From Streptomyces beigongshangae (lineage in GTDB: Bacteria; Actinomycetota; Actinomycetes; Streptomycetales; Streptomycetaceae): 64,000 nucleotides of DNA. Made by a program: the position numbers and the translations under genes. How positions within the stretch are numbered: the first letter of the stretch is position 1; each line of letters starts with the position of its first letter. Below are positions 41,150 through 50,408 of the stretch, piece by piece. The DNA is taken from positions 51,961 through 115,960 of the forward strand of contig NZ_JAHKJW010000014.1 in the NCBI RefSeq assembly GCF_019710745.1, in the 5' to 3' direction. The notes under the pieces were generated by a model that saw only the letters and a program-made list of their open reading frames with translations, was not told the origin of the DNA and made no database searches.

Positions 41150-42523
41150 ATGTCCGCCACCGGCAGCAACACCATGACGAGGCCCTCGTGCACGAGACGG
41201 TCAGGTACGCGTACGGGGCTCGCAGTGCTCCTCGGAGTGCTCGTGTCCCTGCTCGCGGCGCTCCTCCTCGGGGCACCCGGAGCCGTCGCCCGCGAGGCGG
41301 CCGGAGAGGTTCCCGGGACCGCGAGTCTCCGGGCGGAGGTTCCCCGGGCGGCGCTCACCGAGGTCACCGGCTTCGGCAGCAACCCCAGCAACCTCCAGAT
41401 GTACCTCTACGTACCGGACAGCGTCACCGCGAACCCCGCCGTCGTGGTGGCCGTCCACTACTGCACGGGCTCCGGGCCCGCGATGTACTCCGGTACCGAG
41501 TACGCCTCGCTCGCCGACCGCTACGGGTTCATCGTCGTCTACCCGTCCGTCACCCGCGCCAGCAAGTGCTTCGACGTCTCCTCGCCCCAGGCGCTGACCC
41601 GGGGCGGCGGCAGCGACCCGGTCGGCATCAAGTCGATGGTCGACTGGGTGATCCGCACGTACTCCGCCGACACCGGCCGGGTCTTCGCCACGGGCATCTC
41701 CTCGGGCGCGATGATGACGAACGTCCTGCTGGGCGACTACCCGGACGTGTTCGCGGCGGGCGCCGCGTTCGCCGGCGTGCCGTTCGGCTGCTTCGCCACC
41801 ACCGACGGTTCCGAGTGGAACAGCGCGTGCAGCGGCGGAACCGTGCTCCGCACCCCGCAGGAGTGGGGCGCCCTGGTGCGCAACGCCTACCCCGGCTACA
41901 CCGGTCCCCGGCCCCGTATGCAGGTGTGGCACGGCACCGAGGACGACGTGCTGCGCTACCCCAACTTCGGGGAGCAGATCGACCAGTGGACCGACGTGCT
42001 GGGGGTCGGCCGGACCCCGGCCGCCACGGACACGCCCCAGTCCGGCTGGACCCGCACCCGTTACGGCGCCACCGGTGACCGGGCCCCCGTCGAGGCGATC
42101 AGCCTCCAGGGGGTGGGTCACAACCTGTACGCCAACGGCATGGCGGCCCGGGCCCTGACCTTCTTCGGTCTGGGCGGTTCCGGCCCCGCACCCGAGCCCC
42201 AGCCGGGCTCCTGCAAGGTGACCGCCACCACCAGCGCCTGGAGCACGGGGCTGACCGGCTCCGTGACGATCACCAACACCGGCACCACCCGCATCGAGGG
42301 CTGGAAGCTGGGCTTCACCCTGCCGTCCGGGCAGAGCATCACCAACGGCTGGGGCGCCGCGTACGCCCCGGCGAGCGGCACGGTGACGGCCACCAACGCC
42401 GCGTACAACGGCACGATCGCGGCGAACGCGAGCGTCAGCATCGGCTACCAGGCAGGCCACACCGGGAACAGCTCGGCACCGACCGGCTTCTCCCTCAACG
42501 GCACCGTCTGCGGCGTCGGCTGA
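41150..42523 (+). CDS. Secreted PHB-depolymerase/acetylxylan-esterase-like esterase (CE1) with CBM2
   Basis: A 457-residue exported esterase. A long signal peptide (to about residue 48) is followed by an alpha/beta-hydrolase catalytic domain (about 70-335) with ATGISSGAMM holding the serine and GVGHNLYANG the histidine. After a short Pro linker, residues about 357-457 form a family 2 carbohydrate-binding module (CKVTATTSAWSTG to NGTVC, one disulphide). It likely removes acetyl or feruloyl groups from xylan bound to cellulose. The CebR-like site upstream suggests cellobiose control. Confidence 0.9.
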   Translation: MSATGSNTMTRPSCTRRSGTRTGLAVLLGVLVSLLAALLLGAPGAVAREAAGEVPGTASLRAEVPRAALTEVTGFGSNPSNLQMYLYVPDSVTANPAVVVAVHYCTGSGPAMYSGTEYASLADRYGFIVVYPSVTRASKCFDVSSPQALTRGGGSDPVGIKSMVDWVIRTYSADTGRVFATGISSGAMMTNVLLGDYPDVFAAGAAFAGVPFGCFATTDGSEWNSACSGGTVLRTPQEWGALVRNAYPGYTGPRPRMQVWHGTEDDVLRYPNFGEQIDQWTDVLGVGRTPAATDTPQSGWTRTRYGATGDRAPVEAISLQGVGHNLYANGMAARALTFFGLGGSGPAPEPQPGSCKVTATTSAWSTGLTGSVTITNTGTTRIEGWKLGFTLPSGQSITNGWGAAYAPASGTVTATNAAYNGTIAANASVSIGYQAGHTGNSSAPTGFSLNGTVCGVG

Positions 42524-43992
42524 TGGGAAGCCGTCCGAATCCCGATGCCCGCTCCGGCCCTCGTTCCGGCTCCCGTCCCGGCACCCGTTTCCTCACCCGT
42601 CTCGTCACCCCGGTCGTCCTCGTCCTGTCCCTCGTCGTGACCGTTTCCGCCGTGGTGGCCCTGGCCGAGGGGCCCCGGCCGGTGGGGGAAAGGCCCCGGC
42701 CGGTGGCGGAGGGCGCCGCAGTTCCGGCCGGGCCGGCCGGGCCGTCCGCGCCGCGCTGGGTCAACACCTGGACCGCGATGCCGCAGCTCACCGAACCGGG
42801 CAACATGCCGCCCGCGCCGTTCACGGAGGAGGGCGCCGTCCTGGCCGACACCACCCTGCGGCAGACCGTGCGCGTCTCGACCGGTGGCGGGCGCATGCGG
42901 CTGCGGTTCTCCAACGCCTTCGGCGACACCCCACTGCCCCTGACCGCGGTGACCGTGGCCCTCCCGCTCGGCGGGCGGGCCGGTGTCGCCGCGGTCGAAC
43001 CCGGCTCCCTGCGGTCCGTGACCTTCGCCGGACGCGCGTCGGCCACCGTCCCCGTCGGAGCCCAGGTCGTCTCCGACCCGGTGGACTTCCGCCTGCGGCC
43101 GGGCTCCAACCTGACGGTGACCGCCTACCTCGCCGAGGGCCAGCCCTCCGGCGCGCTCACCTCGCACCCCGGATCGCGCACCACCTCCTACCTCCAGAAG
43201 GCCGACCACACCCGGGACGCCGACCTTCCGCGGGCGACCCCCGTCGACCACTGGTACCTGCTCAGCGACGTCGAGGTGCTCTCCGCTCCCGGCACGGCGG
43301 CGGTCGCCGTCCTGGGCGACTCGCTGACCGACGGCCGCGGCTCCACCACCAACGGGAACGACCGCTGGCCGGACCGCCTCCTGGACCGGCTGCACCGGCA
43401 CCCCGCGACCGGCCGGGTCGCCGTCCTCAACCAGGCCGCGGGCGGCAACCGGGTGCTCGACGACGGGCTGGGCCCCAACGTCCTCGCCCGTCTCGACCGG
43501 GACGTCCTGTCGCGCAGCGGCGTCTCCTGGCTCGTCGTCTTCGAGGGGGTCAACGACATCGGGACCGCCGCCGCCACTCCCGCCGCCCAGCGGAGCGTCA
43601 CGGCCGAACTGATCGCCGCGTACCGGCAGATCGTCGTCCGGGCGCACGCGCAGGGCATCCGGGTGTACGGGGCCACGCTGACCCCGTTCGGCGGCAACAC
43701 GATGTACGACGATCCGGCCGGGCACCGCGAGGCGTCCCGGCAGGAGGTCAACTCCTGGATCCGCGGGGGCGGTACGGGCGGCGCCGGCGGGGCGAACGGC
43801 ACCGGCGGCACGGGTGCGAGTGCGCGGTTCGACGGGGTCATCGACTTCGACCGGGCCGTCCGCGATCCGGCGGACCCGCGGCGTCTGCGGGCGACGCTGC
43901 ACGGCGGGGACGGGCTGCACCTCACCCCGGAGGGCTACCGGACCCTGGCCGCCGCGGTGCCCCTGCGGCTCTTCCGCGGCGGGACCGGCTGA
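42523..43992 (+). CDS. Secreted SGNH/GDSL hydrolase
   Basis: A 489-residue exported hydrolase. Residues 20-50 form a signal anchor (TPVVLVLSLVVTVSAVVAL). An N-terminal beta-rich domain (RWVNTWTAMPQLTEP) precedes the SGNH catalytic part: GDSLTDG (Ser), AAGGNRVL (Gly), EGVNDIG (Asn) and DGLHLTPEGY (Asp/His). A Gly-rich insert (GGTGGAGGANGTGGTG) lies near residue 420. Its start overlaps the esterase stop by one base (TGATG), so the two are co-translated; polysaccharide deacylation is plausible. Confidence 0.9.
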   Translation: MGSRPNPDARSGPRSGSRPGTRFLTRLVTPVVLVLSLVVTVSAVVALAEGPRPVGERPRPVAEGAAVPAGPAGPSAPRWVNTWTAMPQLTEPGNMPPAPFTEEGAVLADTTLRQTVRVSTGGGRMRLRFSNAFGDTPLPLTAVTVALPLGGRAGVAAVEPGSLRSVTFAGRASATVPVGAQVVSDPVDFRLRPGSNLTVTAYLAEGQPSGALTSHPGSRTTSYLQKADHTRDADLPRATPVDHWYLLSDVEVLSAPGTAAVAVLGDSLTDGRGSTTNGNDRWPDRLLDRLHRHPATGRVAVLNQAAGGNRVLDDGLGPNVLARLDRDVLSRSGVSWLVVFEGVNDIGTAAATPAAQRSVTAELIAAYRQIVVRAHAQGIRVYGATLTPFGGNTMYDDPAGHREASRQEVNSWIRGGGTGGAGGANGTGGTGASARFDGVIDFDRAVRDPADPRRLRATLHGGDGLHLTPEGYRTLAAAVPLRLFRGGTG

Positions 43993-44020
43993 GCGACCGC
44001 GCCCGCGTCACGAAGGCGCC

Positions 44021-44050
44021 CCGGCGACCGTCACCCGGCACGGTCGCCGG
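44021..44050. terminator. Hairpin between SGNH hydrolase and DoxX genes
   Basis: CCGGCGACCGT-CACCCGGC-ACGGTCGCCGG has a perfect 11-bp stem. Located between two converging genes, it can serve both. Confidence 0.75.
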
Positions 44051-44107
44051 AGCGGGCCGGCCGGCCGTCGGGATCGTCGTCGCCCAGGGCGTCCGGACTG
44101 CCGTGGC

Positions 44108-44710
44108 CTACGCGTCGTAGGCCGGGCCCACCTCGTCGGCGAACTCCTCCTGCGTGCCCTCCGACGCGTCCCCCCGCGCACCTCCCTGCGCGTCCTCCTG
44201 CGGGCGCCGTACCCGTGCGTACCGCGCGCACAGCACCGCCAGGGTCGCCGCGGCCGTTCCGGCGAGGGCGACCGGCACCATCCAGCCCCGGTCGGCCGTG
44301 TGGCCAAGGGCGTGGTCGAGGGAGAGCCGACCGGGGCCCGCGACGGCCAGACCCGCCGCCGTGAGGCCCAGGAAAGCCGCGTGCTCGTAGCCGCCGCTCT
44401 GGGCGAAGAAGCCGTTCGGCGCGTGGACCGCGGAGGCTCCCGCCATCGCTCCGGCCGCGGCCGCTCCGGCCGCCGGGGTGGCGAGGCCCAGCGCGAGGAG
44501 CGTGCCGCCGCCCGTCTCCGCCAGACCCGCCGCGGCCGCGCTCGCCCGGCCGGGCGCGTACCCCACGGACTCCATGAACTCGCCGGTCCCGGAGAGCCCG
44601 CCGCCGCCGAACCAGCCGAAGAGCTTCTGCGCCCCGTGCGCCGCCAGCACCCCGCCCGTGCCGAGGCGGAGCAGCAGCAGTCCCAGATCACGTCGGTCGA
44701 AAGAGGTCAC
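44108..44710 (-). CDS. DoxX family membrane protein
   Basis: A 200-residue protein with four hydrophobic segments and the DoxX landmarks LGLLLLRLGTGGVLAAHGAQKLFGWF, MESVGYAP and AALAETGGG-like sequence before the second helix. An acidic, hydrophilic 40-residue C-terminal tail is unusual. The DoxX family is linked to redox or thiosulphate functions, but its role here is unknown. GTG 44710 is chosen; GTG 44722 is also in frame but has its Shine-Dalgarno immediately adjacent. Confidence 0.8.
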   Translation of the reverse strand: MTSFDRRDLGLLLLRLGTGGVLAAHGAQKLFGWFGGGGLSGTGEFMESVGYAPGRASAAAAGLAETGGGTLLALGLATPAAGAAAAGAMAGASAVHAPNGFFAQSGGYEHAAFLGLTAAGLAVAGPGRLSLDHALGHTADRGWMVPVALAGTAAATLAVLCARYARVRRPQEDAQGGARGDASEGTQEEFADEVGPAYDA

Positions 44711-45173
44711 GGTTCCCGTCACTCCTCGTGTGTCCGCACCTGTGCGGTTCCTGCCCGTACGGTCCCTTCTGGCGCGTACGGGCCTGCCCACCGTCGCACC
44801 GAACGGCCGCCGGAGCCCTGGCTCGCGCCGCCGTTCGGGTGAGAGGAGTGAGTGAGTGAGGAGTGGGTTCGGGTGAGAGGAGCGAGTCGGACGAGAGGGG
44901 GCGGACTGTTCGGGCGGCGGCCGTTCCACGCACCGGGCCGTCGTCCCGCGGTCTCCGCGAGGTCCCCCCGCCCGTGCGCCGGGAACGGCCGCCGCCTCCC
45001 CCTGGATGTGGCGCAGAAGTCCCCCGGGGTGGCACGGCAGGCCGGTGTTCCCCGTGTGAAGTCCTGGTGGAGGAGAGTCGAGCATAGGCCGACCTGCACC
45101 GGTAATGAACCGGATCGACCTCTTCCTCTTGTGTAGATCCTGAAGCCGCGGCCCTGCCCCGGCGCGGGCCGGA
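44711..45173. other. Intergenic region with a 20-bp direct repeat
   Basis: No coding gene is supported in these 463 bases; open frames are compositionally implausible. It contains a 20-bp direct repeat (44834-44853 and 44868-44887, TTCGGGTGAGAGGAGTGAGT with one change) and probably the DoxX promoter. Confidence 0.6.
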
Positions 45174-45983
45174 CTACCCCCGCCCCACGTACGGCATCCC
45201 GCTGGCGAGCACCGTCGCGAACTGCACGTTCGCCTCCAGCGGCAACTCCGCCATGTGCCGCACGGTCCGCGCCACGTCCGCGACGTCCATCACGGGCTCG
45301 GGCGCCGTCTCCCCGTTCGCCTGGAGTGCTCCCGTCGCCATCCGCTCGGTCATGTCCGTCGCCGCGTTCCCCACGTCGATCTGCCCGCAGGCGATCCGGT
45401 ACGGGCGCCCGTCCAGCGACAGCGACTTCGTGAGGCCGGTCAGCGCGTGCTTGGTGGCCGTGTACGCCGCCGAGTGCGGCCGGGGCGTGTGCGCCGAGAT
45501 CGAGCCATTGTTGATGATCCGCCCGCCCTGCGGGTCCTGCTCCTTCATCTGCCGGTAGGCGGCCTGGGCGCACAGGAACGTGCCGTGGAGGTTCGTGCCG
45601 ACCACGTGCCGCCAGGCGTCGTACGGCAGTTCCTCGAACGGCACGCCTCCGGGGCCGAACGTGCCGGCGTTGTTGAAGAGCAGGTCCAGCCGGCCGAAGC
45701 GGTCCCGCACGGCGGCGAAGAGCGCGGCCACGTCCGCGGGCCGCGCGACGTCGGTACGCACGCACAACGACGTGCCGTCCTCCACGTCCGGCTCCCCGTC
45801 CCTCCCCGGGGGCTCCCCGGTGAGGGACGCCCGCGCGAGCGCCGCCGTCTCCTCCAGCCGCTCCGCGCGGCGCCCGGCGAGCGCCACCGACCAGCCGGTG
45901 CGCACCAGTTCCACGGCCACGGCACGGCCGATCCCCGAACCCGCTCCTGTCACGACCGCGACCCTCGTCCGCTCGGTGTCCAT
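45174..45983 (-). CDS. Short-chain dehydrogenase/reductase (SDR)
   Basis: A 269-residue SDR with [48 protein letters not shown] (Ser, Tyr, Lys active site in that order). The C terminus [15 protein letters not shown] is conserved in a group of Streptomyces SDRs of unknown substrate. ATG 45983; the gene diverges from phoD. Confidence 0.87.
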   Translation of the reverse strand: MDTERTRVAVVTGAGSGIGRAVAVELVRTGWSVALAGRRAERLEETAALARASLTGEPPGRDGEPDVEDGTSLCVRTDVARPADVAALFAAVRDRFGRLDLLFNNAGTFGPGGVPFEELPYDAWRHVVGTNLHGTFLCAQAAYRQMKEQDPQGGRIINNGSISAHTPRPHSAAYTATKHALTGLTKSLSLDGRPYRIACGQIDVGNAATDMTERMATGALQANGETAPEPVMDVADVARTVRHMAELPLEANVQFATVLASGMPYVGRG

Positions 45984-46046
45984 GGCCCCGCAGCGTACGG
46001 GAGGGGGGTCGACGGTCCGCCATCCCGCCATATGGAACTCATCCGT

Positions 46047-46077
46047 CCGACATCCGACTGTTGTGCACCCGACATCC
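46047..46077. promoter_or_regulatory. CCGACATCC direct repeat upstream of phoD, possible PHO box
   Basis: CCGACATCC occurs at 46047-46055 and 46069-46077, a 22-bp period equal to two 11-bp PhoP repeat units, and lies 58 bp before the phoD start. The match to the PhoP consensus (GTTCACC type) is poor, so this is only a candidate. Confidence 0.3.
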
Positions 46078-46134
46078 CACCGTCGACCCTGGCCACTCCA
46101 ATGCCTTGCACAACAACTGTCAGGGGAGGGCCAG

Positions 46135-47781
46135 ATGACACCCGCAGGCCACCAGCAACCGTCGCAGCACGCCCCCGAACTCCGGGCCGCCGCCCGTCGC
46201 CTCGGACGCCGCCGCCTCTTCACCGTCACCGCCGCGGCCGCCGCGCTCGCGTTCGCCACCAACCTGCCGACCGCGGGTGCGGCGGGCGCCGCCGAGCTCG
46301 ACGCGGCGAGGATCACCGACGACCCCTTCACCCTCGGTGTCGCCTCCGGCGACCCGCAGGCCACCTCCGTGCTGCTGTGGACCCGGCTCGCCCCCGCCCC
46401 GTACCAGGCCGACTCCGGACTGCCGCCGGAACGCGTCGTCGTACGGTGGGAGCTGGCCCGCGACGAGCGGTTCCGGCACGTCGTCAGACGGGGGGCGGCC
46501 ATCGCCCACCCCGAGTTCCACCACTCCGTGCACGTCGAGGTCGGGCACCTCGACCCCGACCGGGTCTTCTACTACCGCTTCCGGGCCGGGAGCTGGGTCA
46601 GCGAGACCGGCCGTACGCGCACCGCGCCGTCGTCCCGCGCGCGCGTCGACGAGCTGAAGCTGGCCGCGGTGTCCTGCCAGGCGTACCACGAGGGGTACTT
46701 CACGGCGTACGGCCATCTCGCCGAGGACGACGTCGACGTGGTCTTCCACGTCGGCGACTACCTCTACGAGTACGCGGTCAACTCCGCGGGCGGTGCCCGC
46801 AACTACACCGACCGCGTGCTGCCCGACCTCTTCAACCGGGAGACCGTCACGCTGGAGGACTACCGCCTGCGGTACGCCCTCTACAAGACCGACCCCGACC
46901 TGCGGGCCGTGCACGCCGCGCACCCCTTCGTGGTCACCTGGGACGACCACGAGGTGGAGAACAACTACGCGGCCGGCATCCCCGAGAACGACGTACCGCC
47001 GGAGGAGTTCCTGCTGCGGCGCGCCGCCGGGTACCGGGCGTACTGGGAGAACCTGCCGCTGCGCCGCCCGCAGCGGCCCGAGGACGACGAGATGCGGCTG
47101 TACCGCCGGCTGCACTGGGGCCGGCTCGCGCAGTTCGACATCCTCGACACCCGGCAGTACCGCTCGGACCAGGCGTACGGCGACGGGGCGGACATCCCGG
47201 GCCCCGAGACGGACGACCCGGCGCGCACCATCACCGGGGCGCGGCAGGAGCGGTGGCTGATCGACGGCTGGCGTGCGTCGCGGGCGCTGTGGAACGTCGT
47301 CCCGCAGCAGGTCATCTTCTCCCAGCGGAAGTTCGACCTGGCCGCGGCCTCCAGGGTGTCGATGGACGCGTGGGACGGCTACCGGGCCTCGCGGGGGAGG
47401 GTGCTGGCCGGGGCGAAGTCGGCCGGTGTCGACAACCTGATGGTGCTCACCGGGGACGTCCACGTCGCGTACGCCTTCGACATCAAGGACGACTTCGACG
47501 ACCCCGGGTCCCGGACGCTCGGTACGGAGATCGTGACGACGTCCATCACCAGCGGGCGGGACGGGGTGGAGCGGCCCGCGAACTGGGACACGTACATGCG
47601 GGCCAACCCGCATCTGAAGTTCTACGACGGGCGGCGCGGCTACACGACGGTGCGGCTCGGGCGGGAGGCGGCGCGGGCGGACTACAAGACGGTGACCGCC
47701 GTGACCACGCCCGGGGCCGCGATCACGACCGCGGCGTCGTTCGTGACGGAGGTGGGGGATCAGGGGCTGAAGCCGGCGTAG
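46135..47781 (+). CDS. phoD: Secreted alkaline phosphatase/phosphodiesterase PhoD
   Basis: A 548-residue exported PhoD-family enzyme. The Tat signal contains [20 protein letters not shown] and is cleaved near residue 50. An N-terminal beta-sandwich domain ([20 protein letters not shown]) precedes the metallophosphatase domain with [26 protein letters not shown] and [11 protein letters not shown], which bind Fe/Ca and phosphate. It releases phosphate from phosphodiesters and teichoic acids outside the cell. GGGGAGGG lies seven bases before ATG 46135. The equivalent gene in S. coelicolor is PhoP-controlled. Confidence 0.95.
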   Translation: MTPAGHQQPSQHAPELRAAARRLGRRRLFTVTAAAAALAFATNLPTAGAAGAAELDAARITDDPFTLGVASGDPQATSVLLWTRLAPAPYQADSGLPPERVVVRWELARDERFRHVVRRGAAIAHPEFHHSVHVEVGHLDPDRVFYYRFRAGSWVSETGRTRTAPSSRARVDELKLAAVSCQAYHEGYFTAYGHLAEDDVDVVFHVGDYLYEYAVNSAGGARNYTDRVLPDLFNRETVTLEDYRLRYALYKTDPDLRAVHAAHPFVVTWDDHEVENNYAAGIPENDVPPEEFLLRRAAGYRAYWENLPLRRPQRPEDDEMRLYRRLHWGRLAQFDILDTRQYRSDQAYGDGADIPGPETDDPARTITGARQERWLIDGWRASRALWNVVPQQVIFSQRKFDLAAASRVSMDAWDGYRASRGRVLAGAKSAGVDNLMVLTGDVHVAYAFDIKDDFDDPGSRTLGTEIVTTSITSGRDGVERPANWDTYMRANPHLKFYDGRRGYTTVRLGREAARADYKTVTAVTTPGAAITTAASFVTEVGDQGLKPA

Positions 47782-47864
47782 GGCTCCGCCCGGGCTGCGG
47801 TGCGGGGCTCCGCCCGGGTGGTGACGTGGGGGCGCGGGGGCGTCGTCGGGTGCGGCGCCGTCGT

Positions 47865-47891
47865 GGCCGGTCGCGCAGTTCCCCGCGCCCC
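47865..47891. repeat. Dispersed intergenic repeat, copy 2
   Basis: Exact 27-bp copy of the sequence at 199-225, in the 145-bp gap between the converging phoD and Gfo/Idh/MocA genes. Confidence 0.8.
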
Positions 47892-47926
47892 CGAAAGACC
47901 CCTGGGGACCACCCGGGCCTGTGGGG

Positions 47927-48928
47927 TCAGGCAGTTTCCTGGGGGTAGGCGACGCCCACCTGGGCCCGTACCGCGTCGAGCGTGCGCATGACCGCCAGCG
48001 TGCCGTCCAGGGGGACCAGGGGGGACTCCGTCTCGCCGGCCCGGAGGCAGCGCATCACCTCGACGGCCTCGTGCCGCAGGCCCGCCCGGGTGCCGTCCTC
48101 CGGGCTGGTGGTGTACTCCTGCGGATCGCGGCCGTCGCGGTGCAGGACGAAGCTGTCCGAGTGGAAGAAGCCGTGCGGGATGTCGATGCGGCCCTCGGAG
48201 CCGGTGACCGAGGCGCCGGTCGGCGTGCCGCCCACCAGCGAGCAGTGCAGCGAGGCGAGGGCGCCGCCCCCGTAGGAGAGCAGCATGCCCGTCTGGAGGT
48301 CGACGCCCTCCTCGGAGAGCACCGCCGTCGCCGTCACGCCGGCGGGCTCACCGAGCAGCAGCTGGGCGAACGACACCGGGTAGACGCCCAGGTCGAGGAG
48401 CGCCCCGCCGCCCTGCGCCGGATCGCGCAGCCGGTGGGTGGGAGGGAACGGCCCGGAGAGGCCGAAGTCGGCCTGGACCGTGCGGACCTCGCCGATCGCC
48501 CCGTCCTCGACCAGTTCCTTGAGCTGCCGGGTCAGCGGGTTGCAGTACATCCACATGGCCTCCATCAGGAAGCTCCCGCGCTCCCTCGCGAGGCCGACCA
48601 GTTCCCCGGCCTCGCGCGCGTTCAGCGTGAACGCCTTCTCGCACAGCACGTTGCGCCCCGCCTCCAGGCAGAGCCCGGCCGCCGCCCGGTGCGCCGAGTG
48701 CGGAGTCGCCACGTACACGACGTCCACGTCCTCGTCCGCCGCGAGGGACTCCCAGTCGCCGTACGCCCGCGGAATCCCGAACCGCTCCGCGAACCCCTTC
48801 GCCGACTCCGCGGTGCGCGACGCCACCGCCACCACCTCGGCGTCCGGCAGATCGATCAGATCCGCGGTGAACGCCGCAGCGATCCCACCGGTCGCCAGCA
48901 CGCCCCACCGCACACGTTCCTCAGCCAT
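47927..48928 (-). CDS. Gfo/Idh/MocA family NAD(P)-dependent oxidoreductase
   Basis: A 333-residue dehydrogenase. The Rossmann start is VRWGVLATGGIAAAFTADL; VVYVATPHSAH and VLCEKAFTLN (the EKP-like lysine segment, here EKAF) follow. The C-terminal beta-sheet domain includes GGGALLDLGVYPV with the conserved Asp/Tyr. The family oxidises sugars, inositols or related polyols; similarity is to trans-1,2-dihydrobenzene-diol dehydrogenase-like members. ATG 48928; single gene. Confidence 0.88.
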   Translation of the reverse strand: MAEERVRWGVLATGGIAAAFTADLIDLPDAEVVAVASRTAESAKGFAERFGIPRAYGDWESLAADEDVDVVYVATPHSAHRAAAGLCLEAGRNVLCEKAFTLNAREAGELVGLARERGSFLMEAMWMYCNPLTRQLKELVEDGAIGEVRTVQADFGLSGPFPPTHRLRDPAQGGGALLDLGVYPVSFAQLLLGEPAGVTATAVLSEEGVDLQTGMLLSYGGGALASLHCSLVGGTPTGASVTGSEGRIDIPHGFFHSDSFVLHRDGRDPQEYTTSPEDGTRAGLRHEAVEVMRCLRAGETESPLVPLDGTLAVMRTLDAVRAQVGVAYPQETA

Positions 48929-49031
48929 CCCGAATCCCTCGTTCCGTGTTCCGTGCCTTCGACCGCCTGTACGGGATCACCTGTACGAGCTGAGAGCATA
49001 GGTGGCGGATTCCAGGAACAGGGAGGGGCAC

Positions 49032-50408
49032 ATGCCCGAGCGTGGCCGCACCGTGCGGCAACAGGACGGCGCGATCGCCGCCGCGGCGGCGCCGATACCA
49101 CCGGTGTCACCGGTATCGCAGGTACCGCTGTCTCAGGTACCACCGGTGCCACCCGCGGGGACCCGCCGCTCCGTCGGCCTCCTGGTCACGCTCATCCTGG
49201 GCGGGCTGACCGCCGTACCGCCGCTGTCCATGGACATGTACCTCCCGGCGCTCCCGGAGGTCACCGACGCGCTGCACGCGTCCGCGGCCACCGTGCAGCT
49301 GACGCTGACCGCGTGCCTCGCCGGCATGGCGCTCGGGCAGCTGGTCGTCGGGCCGATGAGCGACAGGTGGGGCCGCCGCCGGCCGCTGATCGCCGGGCTG
49401 CTCGTCTACATCCTCGCCACCGCGGTCTGCGCCGTCGCGCCCACGATCGAGCTCCTCGTCGCCTTCCGGCTGCTCCAGGGGCTCGCGGGCGCCGCCGGGA
49501 TCGTCATCGCACGGGCCGTCGTCCGCGACCTGTACGACGGCGTGGCCATGGCGCGGTTCTTCTCCACGCTCATGCTGATCTCCGGGGTCGCGCCGATCGT
49601 CGCTCCGCTCATCGGCGGGCAGGTGCTGCGGATCACCGACTGGCGGGGCGTCTTCCACGTCCTGACCGTCATCGGGATCGTGCTGACCGCCGTCGTCTGG
49701 CGGTTCCTGCCCGAGACGCTCCCGCCCGCGCGGCGGCACGACGGCGGCACCCTCGAAGCCCTGCGCACCATGCGCGGACTGCTCGCCGACCGCGTCTTCA
49801 CCGGCTACATGCTGGCGGGCGGCTTCGCGTTCGCGGCGCTCTTCGCGTACATCTCCGCCTCGCCGTTCGTGATCCAGGAGATCTACGGCGCCTCCCCGCA
49901 GACGTACAGCATCCTCTTCGGCGTCAACTCCGTCGGCCTGGTGATCGTCGGCCAGATCAACGGCAAGGTCCTCGTCGGCCGGGTCAGCCTGGACAAGGTG
50001 CTCGCGGTCGGCCTCGCGGTCATCACCCTCGCGTCGGCCGCGCTGCTCCTGATGTCCGCGGGGGCGTTCGGCGAGGTGGGCCTGGTGCCGATCGCCGTCG
50101 GGCTGTTCGTCCTCATGTCGGCGATGAGCCTGTGCATGCCCAACACCAACGCGCTCGCCCTCATGCGCACCCGGCACTCCGCGGGGTCCGCCTCCGCCCT
50201 GCTCGGCACCTCCTCCTTCCTCGTCGGCGCGATCGCCACCCCCCTGGTGGGTGTCGCGGGGGAGCACACCGCCGTCCCGATGGCCGTCGTCCAGCTCGTG
50301 TGTTCACTGGTGGCCGCCGGCTGCTTCACGGCACTGTGCCGTCCCTGGCGGAATCAGGCGGACGTGTTGACGGACGCGTTGACGGAGGCGAAGGGAGCGG
50401 GGAGCTGA
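49032..50408 (+). CDS. Bcr/CflA-type MFS multidrug exporter
   Basis: A 458-residue, 12-helix MFS protein of the DHA1 Bcr/CflA group: PLSMDMYLPALPEV in the first helix, the loop 2-3 motif GPMSDRWGRRRPLI, and LLQGLAGAAGIVIARAVVRD (motif C region). The 45-residue N terminus is Ala/Pro/Val-rich and encoded by imperfect ACCGGTACC-like repeats. ATG 49032 has GGGAGGGG just upstream. It probably expels antibiotics such as bicyclomycin- or chloramphenicol-like drugs. Confidence 0.88.
   Translation: MPERGRTVRQQDGAIAAAAAPIPPVSPVSQVPLSQVPPVPPAGTRRSVGLLVTLILGGLTAVPPLSMDMYLPALPEVTDALHASAATVQLTLTACLAGMALGQLVVGPMSDRWGRRRPLIAGLLVYILATAVCAVAPTIELLVAFRLLQGLAGAAGIVIARAVVRDLYDGVAMARFFSTLMLISGVAPIVAPLIGGQVLRITDWRGVFHVLTVIGIVLTAVVWRFLPETLPPARRHDGGTLEALRTMRGLLADRVFTGYMLAGGFAFAALFAYISASPFVIQEIYGASPQTYSILFGVNSVGLVIVGQINGKVLVGRVSLDKVLAVGLAVITLASAALLLMSAGAFGEVGLVPIAVGLFVLMSAMSLCMPNTNALALMRTRHSAGSASALLGTSSFLVGAIATPLVGVAGEHTAVPMAVVQLVCSLVAAGCFTALCRPWRNQADVLTDALTEAKGAGS

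Noticed and set aside
47921..49100. A long upstream extension of the serine hydrolase frame through the Gfo and MFS genes
   Set aside because: The frame stays open only because stops are rare; hydrolase similarity begins after 50405.
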